Shown: positions 1 to 10,700 of the stretch, one piece after another
How positions within the stretch are numbered: position 1 is the stretch's first letter
How the letters are laid out: each line of letters begins with the position of its first letter
Origin: Apoderus coryli
Lineage: Eukaryota; Arthropoda; Insecta; Coleoptera; Attelabidae
Direction: 5' to 3'
Assembly: GCA_911728435.2 (NCBI GenBank)
Contig: OU452205.1
Location: 5,958,260 to 6,022,259 of the forward strand
DNA length: 64,000 nt
Made by a program: the position numbers and the translations under genes
The notes under the pieces: model-generated
What the model saw: the letters and a program-made list of their open reading frames with translations, nothing else
Database searches by the model: none
What the model was told of the DNA's origin: nothing

Positions 1-972
1 CGTTCTTGTCTTTGGTAAAAACAGGCGCTTGTTGGAGTTGCAACTGAATATCAAAGTAAATCACTCAAGTTTAAAGTTCTCAACTTCAACAAGAAATCTT
101 GGCTTGGAATTGGATGTCGAATTGCGGTTTAAGAAGCATGTGAGCATCAATATCCAGAGAGCATATTCGTCATTAAAGATGTTATATCCCCATAGGCATC
201 TACTATCACAACCTTTGAAAAAAAACTTACCGATAGTTTAGTCTTAAGCTACTTTAACTTCTGTGATGTTGTGTATGGACCGTGCCTAGATTGTTCTGAT
301 AAAGACAGAATTCAAAAAGTTCAGAAATCATGCCTTAGATTCGTGTATGGAATTAGAAAATTTGAGCCCGTTTCGCACAAGTTGAGGGAGGCTATGTGGC
401 TGAGCATGCAGGATCGAAGAAAGCTACATTCGCTAGTTTTATTTCATAATATAAATAAATAACCATCGTCCTCCATACCTCTCTAATAAAATTAAATATA
501 GGACTGATGTTCATACGTTGAACTTACGTTTTTGCGGACTTATTTCGCCCCCGCCTCACAAAACTTCATTATTCAAGAGATCATTTACTTACCAAATTTA
601 TATGCTATACAATAACATACCTGAGGACTTCAAAAAGTTAGGGGTTACAGCTTTTAAGTTTAAATACAGGAATCGACTTTTGAATTTCAAATAGATTTTT
701 TGTTTAATTTTTCTTTTCAGATTTTTTGTGGAAAGTAGTAAACTTTGATTGTAGTAAAAGGCATGACTAAGGAGTGCAGTTATTGGTCGGACGTATTAGA
801 AGTTTAGTTCTAAAGTTATGAATTTTGGGGTTGAGCTTAGAACTTTTTTAAATTGTTTTCAACTCCATTTTGCATATCAATTCAGTATTATATTATGTAT
901 TTATGATATTCTGACTTAATCTGTACGTTGTTATGATTTGAATGCAAATAAATGTATTATTATTATTATTAT
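1..972 (+). mobile_element. 5'-truncated LINE, 3' end of reverse transcriptase ORF plus 3' UTR
   Basis: The plus strand encodes the C-terminal part of a non-LTR retrotransposon ORF2: an LGLELD...FKKHVS block, then after a stop/frameshift near 240 a VYGPCLD...IQKVQKSCLRFVYGIR block, then a P-Y-L-like tail that decays near 480-680. The rest is 3' UTR ending in (ATT)n at about 954-972, the usual short-repeat tail of CR1/Jockey-like elements. The copy is cut by the window edge. The same family occurs at 21960-22709. Several stops make it a relic. Confidence 0.8.
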
Positions 973-1166
973 TATATTCACTGATAGATTTTGACTAACC
1001 AATTCTTTATGTTTACCGAAAATAAGGATGTTGGATTTAGACGAGTTTATAAAAACTTGATGACGATTTGAAAGCTTTGCCAAGGTCTGCAAATCGTCGT
1101 TGATTGTATAGTTAGCCAGATTTAAACCTTTTATATTAAACGAATATTTTACTGGGTATCATCCGC

Positions 1167-2300
1167 TTATGCGTATGAAGTGCAGTGCCTCAGGCAGTCT
1201 GTAATATTTGTAGAGTATAAACAATAGAGTAGTGGAGCCAGTACTGATCCTTGAGGTACGCCGCATTTAATTTGTCCCATTCTGGACTTGCCCATACTAG
1301 TCTGCACAAACTGGCTTCTATTTGTAAAATAAGATCTGAGTAAGTCTACCGAGGAATGTGAGAATCCAGAAAAATGCAAAATGGACAATAGGATGCCATA
1401 GTTAATTTTGTCAAACGCTTTAGAGTAATCGAGTAGGATCAATGCAGTTGTTTTACCTGAATCAATGTCATGGATGACATCATCAACCAAATCCAGCAAA
1501 GCTGTCGTGCAGCTATAACCCTTTCGGAATCCAGATTCTCTTAAGGGAAGAAGGTTATATTTACTTAAGTGCTTATAAAATTGATCATACATTACTTTTT
1601 CTATTATTTTAGATAAAGGAGACAGTATGGCAATTGGTCTTAAATCACTGTTAGTGCTTACATTATTTTTTTTTGGTAGCGGGTAGATTTTTGATACTTT
1701 CCAAATATCGGGAAAAGTACATGTGAGGAGGCATGAGTTTATGATGTGAACTAGATACGGAATAATAAATGGACAGCAGAGTAAAATCATATCAATACTA
1801 AGTTCATCATAGCCAATGGCTTTAGATTTAATTTTAAGGATTATGTTTAATACTGTCTCTTCATCTGTAGTAGTAAATTGAAAAAGCTCCGGAAAAGATT
1901 GTTTTTTATTTGACAAATAATAATTCATTAAATCTATATCAGTATCAGTGGTCGCTAAAATTTCCAAAAAATAATCATTAATAGTATCAGGATTATTTAA
2001 GTTATTCGGTAAGTCAGTGATTTGTTTTTTATTTCCAATTTCAAGGATTTTCAACTTTCTCCACAAAGCCCTACCATTATTTTCTTTATCGTCAACCACA
2101 CACTCCAAATAAGCTTTTTTTTCACTGTTTATGGCATTAGTAATTTGATTTTTTATTTGTTTATAAAAATTCCAGTCTGCTACTGATCTGGACTGCCTAT
2201 ATTTTTTGAAAGCATTATTCTTTATACGAATCATTTTTTTGATATTGAATGTGATCCACGGCTTATAGAGCTCCTCTTACAAGTAACCCTCTCTGGAGCA
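1167..2300 (-). pseudogene. LINE ORF2 reverse transcriptase, stop in catalytic motif
   Basis: Starting at a KPWITFNIKK block, this frame has the standard RT order: LRPIAILSPLSKIIEK, GFRKGYSCTTALLDLVDD, LLDYSKAFDKINY (first Asp) and CGVPQGSVLAPLLYCLY. The catalytic YADD should follow TSYA, but a TAA at 1167-1169 replaces the Tyr codon and ADDTQ continues after it. Homology then runs to about 980 in a shifted frame. Without the stop the motif would be the usual YADD of CR1/Jockey-type RT. The element is dead for cDNA synthesis. Confidence 0.85.
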
Positions 2301-2327
2301 ATCGTATCAAATATCCAAGAATAAAAT

Positions 2328-2872
2328 TTAATTAAAAGGAGTAATCTGCAATAAGTCCGTAACTAGTGCTTTGTCTATACAACCAAGTTTTCTTATTTTA
2401 AAAGTTCTGTTTTGAGGCTTATTAAGACATTCATTAAAACAACAATAAACCAAAAAGTGATCAGACAAATTTGACAAGTCTTTTATGCCGGCCTCAAAAT
2501 CATTTATTTGGCTTGATATCAGAATTATATCTAGCAATGTAGCCGAGAACCGCGCGACACGCGTGGGTTCGTTAATTATCTGTTTTAAGTTAAAATTCTC
2601 AAAGCACTTCGTGAAGTTGCTGGTCGAATTACTCTCAAAATCCAACATATTGATATTACAATCACCTCCATAAATCAAGTCAGAACAGTCTGGTAAGAAA
2701 TCTGAAAATCTCGATTCTAAGTTATCTAGAAAGGTAGAAATCGCTCCAAATGGAGCCAGGTTTCAGAAATCCCCACGCAGTCATAATTATTTTGTAAAAT
2801 ATGATTTTTAAATTCCAGAAAGTCATTAGTGAGGGACCTAACATTTAGAAAAGAAAACTTGGATTTTCTCAT
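2328..2872 (-). pseudogene. LINE ORF2 N-terminus: endonuclease/exonuclease/phosphatase domain, internally deleted
   Basis: ORF2 begins with ATG at 2872 (MRKSKFSFLNVRSL, the opening beta strand of LINE endonucleases) and reaches the SETWL motif, which carries the metal-binding Glu. It then jumps directly to a region just before GGDCNIN, the GDFN motif with Phe replaced by Cys, so the middle of the domain is missing. It ends with the LSDHFLV block holding the catalytic SDH. A frameshift at about 2329 separates it from the linker and RT. The domain would nick target DNA during retrotransposition; this copy cannot. Confidence 0.75.
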
Positions 2873-3038
2873 TTGCTCACCCTAAAACAAATATAAATTA
2901 TATAAGTGCAAAAAATAAAAAAAAATAAAGTGCTATTTTATTAGATATTTCAAAACAAGAAAACAAAAAAAAATATCTATATGAAAATTGTACATTTCAC
3001 ACTATGCCCCTGTCTGATTTAAACGGAATGAAATATTT

Positions 3039-3692
3039 TCAAATTCTTCTTTGGTTCCAATAACAACTTTTTTTTCCATCGACTGCTGCATGAACAGTCC
3101 CATTTTTCGTCCATACATCTCCTCTACCAAACTTTTGCTGAGCAGCAATATCATGTCTGGCCTTAGTTAGCTCTTCTGAAATCTTTATCCTGGTACCCTT
3201 CAGCATTTTCTTTTTGTAAAAAACTTTATTTTTTATTTCCAAGGAGCTAAATTTTACGACAACACTACGACTTTTCAATAAATTTCTGTCTTGTTTTCCA
3301 ACTCGGTAACATTGAGTAATGTCAAAATCATTTATATCCAATTTTTTAGATAGTAAATTACTTATTTGCGTTTTCAACATATGTTCATTTTCATTTTTAC
3401 CTTCGGGTAAGTCATATATCCTCACAATTTTTCGTTTTTTATTTTGTTCAAGTTCATCTAATTTAACTTTGAGTTTATCGCACTGCCCTTGTACATTGGC
3501 TAGTTCATTTTCAATAATTATAAGTTTTTGTGATACCATATTATCCACACGTTCTATGATTTTTTCCATTAGAATATCAGCCATGGTTTTAGTGAACGAT
3601 TCCAAAAAAAATTTATCAGTAAGACATTCTTTAATTATCTCTCTTGACCAGCTTTTTATTTCACTTTTTTGAATAGCACTCAGTCCACACAT
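3039..3692 (-). CDS. LINE ORF1 protein, open reading frame intact
   Basis: This 217-codon ORF starts MCGLSAIQKSE. Residues about 45-85 are a heptad-rich coiled-coil region ending in a basic NKKRK stretch. It is followed by an RRM-like segment (VRIYDLPEG around residue 90, later VVVKFSS) and a C-terminal block with ISEELTKAR. Order and size match LINE ORF1 RNA-binding proteins: coiled coil for multimerisation, RRM, C-terminal domain. It lies just upstream of the ORF2 start at 2872 on the same strand. It is the only undamaged ORF of this element. No promoter was recognised upstream. Confidence 0.75.
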   Translation of the reverse strand: MCGLSAIQKSEIKSWSREIIKECLTDKFFLESFTKTMADILMEKIIERVDNMVSQKLIIIENELANVQGQCDKLKVKLDELEQNKKRKIVRIYDLPEGKNENEHMLKTQISNLLSKKLDINDFDITQCYRVGKQDRNLLKSRSVVVKFSSLEIKNKVFYKKKMLKGTRIKISEELTKARHDIAAQQKFGRGDVWTKNGTVHAAVDGKKSCYWNQRRI

Positions 3693-4656
3693 AGTTAATA
3701 CTTGTACTATTTATGCAAATTATAATAAATTATAATATTAATATTTAAAATGTTGATAATATATTTAATTCACTTGTATTATCTACTAAAAACGTATTTA
3801 ACTGTTTAAATTGTATTGACGATTTTATTTTAATTAAAAAAGAACCAAATTAAATAGTTTTCGGAGCACAGTATACATACGTCTACTCACGTCGAGCGTT
3901 TATTTCGTCGTATCTTGTCATATAGAATCTAGAGGCTATTCTGACAAATAACTAAAATTATTACGCAGGGAAATCGCAACCTATAAAATCACTTGCCATT
4001 ATTTTGCTATATTAACTACTTTTCATTTGAATCTGCCTCGTATTTGCAAATTTTGATATTTTTTTGTAGATATATACAACCGTAAAGTTATTTCAGTTCA
4101 GTTTTGAATAGATGAGCCAAAAACCAACGTAAATATGACATTGGACTATGACGAATAATTCATATTACGATTAGCACAGACTACAGTCGTCTCTTGAATT
4201 TATTACAAGGCCTGCTATCATACGATCAAGTGTGCGGTACCGACCCTCATATATTTTACCCTATATTATTCCCCACTACTATCCCGATATCCTAAAATCG
4301 TCGCTGCCGCAAATAATCAAGCCGGGCCGTGGACAGGAATAACATATTAGTTCGTGCGGGTCCGAACGGGCCGCGCTCGCGTTCTATTTAGTTTTTTTTA
4401 TCGAAATTTTAATTTCTTTTGTTTCGTCAGCAGCTTCGGGTTATCATTAATTCCTACCGATTTGTTTCTGTGTCTTTTGACAATTTTAAAATGTCAAACA
4501 AATCTTGAAAAACAATAAAATACAAATGTCAATTTAAATAAAATAATTTAGAAGAAATTTTAGAATAAAGTTCAGACACGCATTATTTTTTTATTACAAA
4601 TTCTTAATGGATATTTTTATTTAAATAAGTGATAGTTTAGTGTGCATATTTTAAAA
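3693..4656 (+). promoter_or_regulatory. 5' flank and probable 5' UTR/promoter of the tail-anchored protein gene
   Basis: No coding sequence is visible here. The stretch at 4300-4400 is markedly GC- and CpG-richer than its AT-rich surroundings, and the coding start follows at 4657. I infer a promoter or 5' UTR in this interval but see no TATA box or initiator I would defend. Confidence 0.35.
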
Positions 4657-4764
4657 ATGTTGTCGTGGTATCAAAGTGACGATGACGATGAAGATCTTAT
4701 GTTTTCACCAGCCCTTATGGCTAGAAGAGCATCTGAGAGTTGGATAGATACACCACCTGTCGAG
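4657..4764 (+). CDS. Tail-anchored protein gene, exon 1
   Basis: 36 codons from the ATG at 4657 (preceded by AAAA) to GAG followed by GTGATA. An in-frame GTG lies 15 bases upstream and is not a start. The exon encodes the acidic DDDDED run and the RRASESWIDTPPVE segment. Confidence 0.7.
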
Positions 4765-7700
4765 GTGATAACTATTTATAATTCCAATAATAATTATACA
4801 TACAACAAAAATATCGTTCTTGGCACAAAGTTGTGTTTAAATTCTTGCCTATGTGTCACACTTTCCAATTTCGACTGCTTATACAAAATATTTGTAATAT
4901 TTTTAACTGTCCGGTCAGCTCGGATTGCTTCTACCTGTTGTGGAAGACTAGTTTCACTACTCCCATCTTCAAGTCCAGCAGCAAAATCAATGTACCTGTG
5001 TGCATTCTTAGAACCATTCCGAAGTTCTTGAAAATCTTGTCACCAGGCATCTGCAGGCGGACTTGAGTCCTTCTATTATTATAGAGGAGCAATTTGGTTT
5101 TCAATCCACAGAGCGAGTTAATTAATGAGTTTCATTCCAGGCCGGGAAAGGTCACTTCCGGTGTTCCCCAGGGATCCCACTTGGGCTCACTATTGTCCAA
5201 CATATTTATTAACGACATAGAGCAATGTTTTCTATGTAGTGAATTTACCCGGTCCGAGGTGTCACCGACTGCTACCTTTTGCAGGAGGATGTCGCTTGGT
5301 TGGACATCTGGGAGTTTATTTGGAGGCCAACTTGAGCTTCAGTCATCACATCCAGCGTTCTATATCGTGTTCCTTGCAAATGTTGGGCTTCGTCATGGGT
5401 TGCTCGTAGACTTTAGCTGTTAGGGTGGCTCATGTATTTCATGAGGCATATTATCGGAAAAATTACGCCTGGGGTATTTTTATTCCTAGGGCTCGTTCAA
5501 TCGGTGTTCAGGTCTGGAACTGGATTTTTTCTCCCCGGCTAAAGAGTTCTTGAAGCGCTTGATGTGGGCCTCCCAAGGAGGCAGCTTTTCTTAATGGTTT
5601 TTGTTAACAGGTTTTTCATAACTGCTTTGCGTTCAGTATTGAGCATTGTGATATTGTAATGTTGTACTTGAAAGTTTTTTTTTATTTTCGAATTGTAATA
5701 ATGGACTTTGTTCATGAATAAGAATTTTGATTACTCACGGTAATTACTAATCACACTGATGATGGATAGTGGTTTAACCACTATTAATGTTTTATGTGAA
5801 TTGCATGAATAATTCTAATAATTTAATTGTCTTCTAGCTGTGACTAATCACCTAGAAATCGACATGCCCAATTTAGTAAAAATACAACAATTGTCTATAG
5901 GAATGTCGTCCTTGAGGTCAAGATTGGCCAATATTCTCCGAGAATTAATTTTAAGAACCAAGTGCTGCTCCATTTTTTTCTCCCCAGCATAAGTTGATCA
6001 TCCCAGGATTCTTTTTAGCAACAAACTGCCTTAAAAGCCTATGCACAAATTTGTAGTTTGTTCACTCATGCCATTTTGGATTAAAGTGTGACTGGATGAT
6101 ATCTTGGGTCATTCTTATCCAACTTAACGAGAATAAGCGCGAGATGAGCCTTAGTTTTTTCTTTGTTGCACAGAGAACAGGGAACCAACTCCTGTGGGTA
6201 AAATAAAATAAGGGGATTCCAAATAAAACGAAATTCGAACATATTTTCCAGGATTTTTATAATTGGGAGTGTTGGAAGTATAAAATAAAACAAACTGATT
6301 CATTTAAACGTTAGCCTATTAGTAAGGAAACTGAATCATACCTAGTTAGTGGAAATAGTAGAATCGATAATCTCATTTAGGAGATGTTGGTAACTTTGGC
6401 TACGGATTGTTTCCGGTTATAAGTTTCACCTCTAACCATGACCATTAAAGCGGTGCTGAAAATTTCCCCACTAGAAGCTTGACCCTCTTGGAAACCAATA
6501 ATTTTATAATAGTAATATTTGACTTGATTTTCCATACTCTCTACATATATCATAGCAAAGATTAATGTACATTAATCTTTGATCATAGAATACGTGTGAC
6601 TTTAGTAGTAAACAAATCAAAATACAATATTTTACTAGACCACCGTATAAAAAGACACAGATAAGGCTCCGCACGTCATTTTGTTCCACTCGGTACACGT
6701 GGCTGACTGCTAGCCGCACTGATTTCAGCGAGAAGTAAGGGGCAACGCCAACCGAAACGTTTCGGGTGTCTCCGTGCTTTTCGGCGTGTGACCCTTCTAT
6801 ATGTTAAATGTTCGGTGATAATATGGTCTAGTTGGCACAAATCGACTAATGTTCTTCTTTATTATTCTTCTCATTGAACCTGTTGTATTTAAATACCGTC
6901 TTTACTCCAATTTTACTCTATACTTAATTATGAATTTGAAACTTTTATGGCAGAATTGTTGACCTTTTCAGTAATAATGTTAAAAATGCCAGCCCATAAC
7001 AATTACTGTGCTCAAAATTTTGAGGTAAACTAATACCTACATCTTTAAAGAAATTGCAGTCTTTTAAAACTGACTTAAAATCAAGGGAACCATACAATAA
7101 AATAGGTTCTGACAGGCGAACACTAATTATTCCTGGTTATAGGTAATTTAAGTTGGCAATGTATCTAATTGTAAAATGAATTCAAAATATTTGAAATTTG
7201 AAAATAAATAGCTTTTTGTAATTTTATTTTTAGATTCTTTAGTCAAAACAAATCACTTTTGTAAAGATTTAATCCACTTAAACTTCAACCTTGAATAAAT
7301 CTATTTTGTGAAGATGTACATGACAATTTAAAAAATAATAGGGATTATGTTATACCTACATGTATTTTAATTGTTATATCAAGGCTGGCTCACTGCTTTG
7401 AACTTGTCTTATATACCGTCATCTTACTTTCCCGCACATATAACCTATAACCATTTTGAAGTTCCCTGAGACGATTAAGAGCATTTCCTGATGGAGGTCT
7501 GTGTGTATTCTTCCACGATAGCGCCCAAACGCTTTAATGAATTGAGCTAAATTTTGGTATATGAGTTTTCGAGAGTCCTAGGATAGGAACCCATTAGTTT
7601 TTGGTTGAAATCCCTGTGATAGAGGTGGACACAACGGCCAAATTTTGAAGAGACCTTGAGATCACATGGACAAGCGATATTACTTCTTAGATATAATTTG

Positions 7701-10700
7701 GTTATATTCCTCCCAAATATACCAATACAAAAGTCATTGGAGTCAGATGTGGTGAATAGGGGTTTAATAATAATAATAACTTTATTGTTCTGTAAGATTA
7801 TACATTTTATAACAAGAGTGTGGTTAGATTACATAAATATTCAAGAACCAAAAATAAAAATAAAAGACTACATTATCAGAAAAAATGCAAATTAATAATA
7901 AAAATACTCTCAACAGTATAGTATCATTATATAAACAAAAATAAGACGAAAAATATATATGATGACTAAAAACTATTAGAACAGCAATAGCAATGATAGC
8001 AATAATAATAATAATAATCAACACAAAAAAGAACAAAAATAAAAGAATCATTCGTTCAGCACAAATGAACGCAACTCTAGGCAGCCCAGGACAAAGTCAC
8101 ACACATTTCGACTGTTGCAAATCGAAAGCTTATTAAGCTTCTCAAGGAATACCTGAATATTATTAAGAAAATGATAATTCTGGCGGAGACCGGAGTAAAG
8201 CGGACACTCAACTAATAGGTGCCCCAATGTTTCATCCACATGCATGTTGCACATTCTGCAGGTCTTGTTAGGGTTTATCCTATATGTAAACTGTCTGAAT
8301 GAAAACTTATGGCAATATTTACTACATAATCGCAACTGACATAGAATTCTTGTTACATGAATCGGAAGTCTATAAAGTAAATACCTCTGCGCTGAGGCGC
8401 CGATATTTAAATTCTCAAAAAACACAGCGGAGGTAGAAGTTTGTACTCTCAAAACATCTTCACTATAACATTTGTTTATGTATTCACTTAGCAGGTCTCT
8501 TCTATTTGACTTAAGCGTAGCAAAACTAAGGTTTGAATAGGGGTTTAAGATTAACCCAATGATGTCTATTTTACAATGTGTTTTGTATCATTAATTATAT
8601 TTCGTTAGGAATGCAGTTGCAACACTCTTTATACCCTTAGCATTTGAGTTTTGCTTTCAAGTCCAGATAGATGTATAATTTTGTTTTTTCTTATGCGTCT
8701 TACTGACACATTTCGATGAGAGTTTGCCTATTTAGTTTAATTCGTTTTCCATCATACTATTTCTTGCTCAGTATCAGAGTATTCAAACGTCTCTTCTAGA
8801 TGCTCAGATTCATCTTTAGATTCTGAGCTGACTGCTCTTTCTTCATTCACAGGTTGTCCTCATCTATTGACACTACCGTTTTCAACGAATGTCTTCGTCA
8901 GAAAAAAAAATATTTCTAAAAAAATTAGCATCTTCTATTATGCCGTCCATGAGGATTATCTTTATTAAACTCATCCACGAGTCGCACTTTATACGGATGG
9001 AACTTAAGTTTCATTTTTATAATAGTGTAAAAGGAACCAACACTGAGATCATGTTTCATGTTGCTGATGAAATTTTCTGACCGTACAATGAGGATCTTCA
9101 GTTACTGATAGGGCAACAATTGTGTTATTTACTGCATTCTTCGACATTGGTTCATTTCTTTCTGATTAAATAGAATCCCTCCTTATCACCCAACATCTCA
9201 TCATGAGAATAATTATTCGTTCTCACTCAGTAAATCAGGCCATAGTAGGTACCTATTTTAGATACCCAATCGTTATGATTTGTGAAAGCATCAACTTATT
9301 TAATAAATATGGTCTTGTTTTTAATTGCAAAATGTAAAACAATGTTGATCCTCGTTATACAATATATTGATTGTAATGAATAAATAAGTTTCGCCAAATT
9401 ATCTTAATTTATTTAATTCAGGTTTAGTAGTGCCTATTTATAAAAATTATGCTCCATAAATAAGCGTTTTACGAGGGTTGCCTTTTATATTTCGGGATTT
9501 GGCAACCCTCGTGCACTGTTGCCAACTTGGTAATTTCGTTACCAGCGCTAGTAATTCCACCATGATTTTAGTAATTAGTAATATTTTTGGTAATGAAGAC
9601 TTTAATCGCTTAATTCTGATAACATAGTATTAGCAATCCGATGTGACCCAAATTTTTTATATTTATTCTAAAAGGACTCGGTCTCGAACCCTAATCCTGC
9701 TCGATTCGTGTTGCCGTATTGCCCAATCCCTAGCTATTGATGTCTTTATTTATTATTGCATAATGAGCGTTTTCTTTTGTTCTGCTACATACAAAACACA
9801 CAAAAAATCTACAAAGAGAATGAGGTCTAGTAATAATCTAGTAATTTGGGTTTTACAATCTGGTAATATGGGCAACCAATTAGTTGGCAACACCAGAGCC
9901 TGGTGTCTTCACCACGACAATGCGAGCTCTCACATATCGGCTCAAACAACTGCATTTTTGAGCACCCAAAACATCGATTTGATGAGTCATCGGCCGTATA
10001 GTCCTTACTTGGCACCGAATTACTTATTTTTATTCCCGTACGTAAAAAACAAACTGAGAGGTCAACGTTTTTCGACACCTGAAGAAGCGGTTGCTGCATT
10101 CAGAATGCATGTTTTGCAGATACCTCAATCAGAGTGGCAAAAGTGCTTCGACAATTGGTCCAAACGCATGCAAAAATGTATAGATCTTCTTGGGGAATAT
10201 TTTGAAAAACAATAAAGTGATTTTCGATGATTAATATTTGTTTTTTTTCTCTAATCCCGAAATATAAAAGGCAACGCTCGTATAAATATTCCGAGTCGTA
10301 ATTTCTTTAAAAAATTTACCTACTGGTCCTAATTGCGGATAATATTATAAAATATACCTTAAATTATTAATTCTTCTTATATTTCCAGAATCTAGTCAGT
10401 CAAACATCACTGCAACGTAAAAAATCCCTACCGGATGTTCAAGAACTTCCCAGATCGACTCCGCAAATGTCAAGGGAAGAAGTTAGTGCGCTAGGGTCAG
10501 CAAGACGGGAAGAAGTAAGAAGACAAATCGACGAGAAAGAACGGCTTAGGGCGAATCCCTTATTATATCTAGTCAGTCCACAAGTTAAGGTAATTACAAT
10601 TTTATATTTTTAATAACTTTTTCATTTTAATATTAAATAATTTATTTGCCTATGCTTTTTGGTTTAAAGTTGTTAATATTTAATACAAAAATTGTTATTT

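Larger units (their letters stand above)
978..3692 (-). mobile_element. LINE with both ORFs, decayed
   Basis: A minus-strand non-LTR retrotransposon reads from ORF1 (3692) through endonuclease and reverse transcriptase of ORF2 to about 978, where it abuts the (ATT)n tail of the plus-strand LINE. ORF1 is open. ORF2 has an internal deletion in the endonuclease, frameshifts near 2329 and 2290, and a stop inside the RT catalytic motif. Its last readable block (SNILIFGK) resembles the first block of the neighbouring plus-strand copy, so both belong to related families. Inference: the plus copy landed in or against the 3' part of this one. Confidence 0.85.

Noticed and set aside
3319..3672. 117-codon plus-strand open frame
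   Set aside because: It is the antisense of the LINE ORF1 on the minus strand and has no homology or sensible composition.
5752..5790. CTGATGA followed by a stem (ATAGTGGTTTAACCACTAT), hammerhead-like
   Set aside because: No GAAA after the stem and no stem I or III partners.
7975..8030. AATAAT/AACA-rich array as a CRISPR-like or satellite repeat
   Set aside because: It is simple-sequence DNA in a LINE 3' UTR; there are no unique spacers and the genome is eukaryotic.
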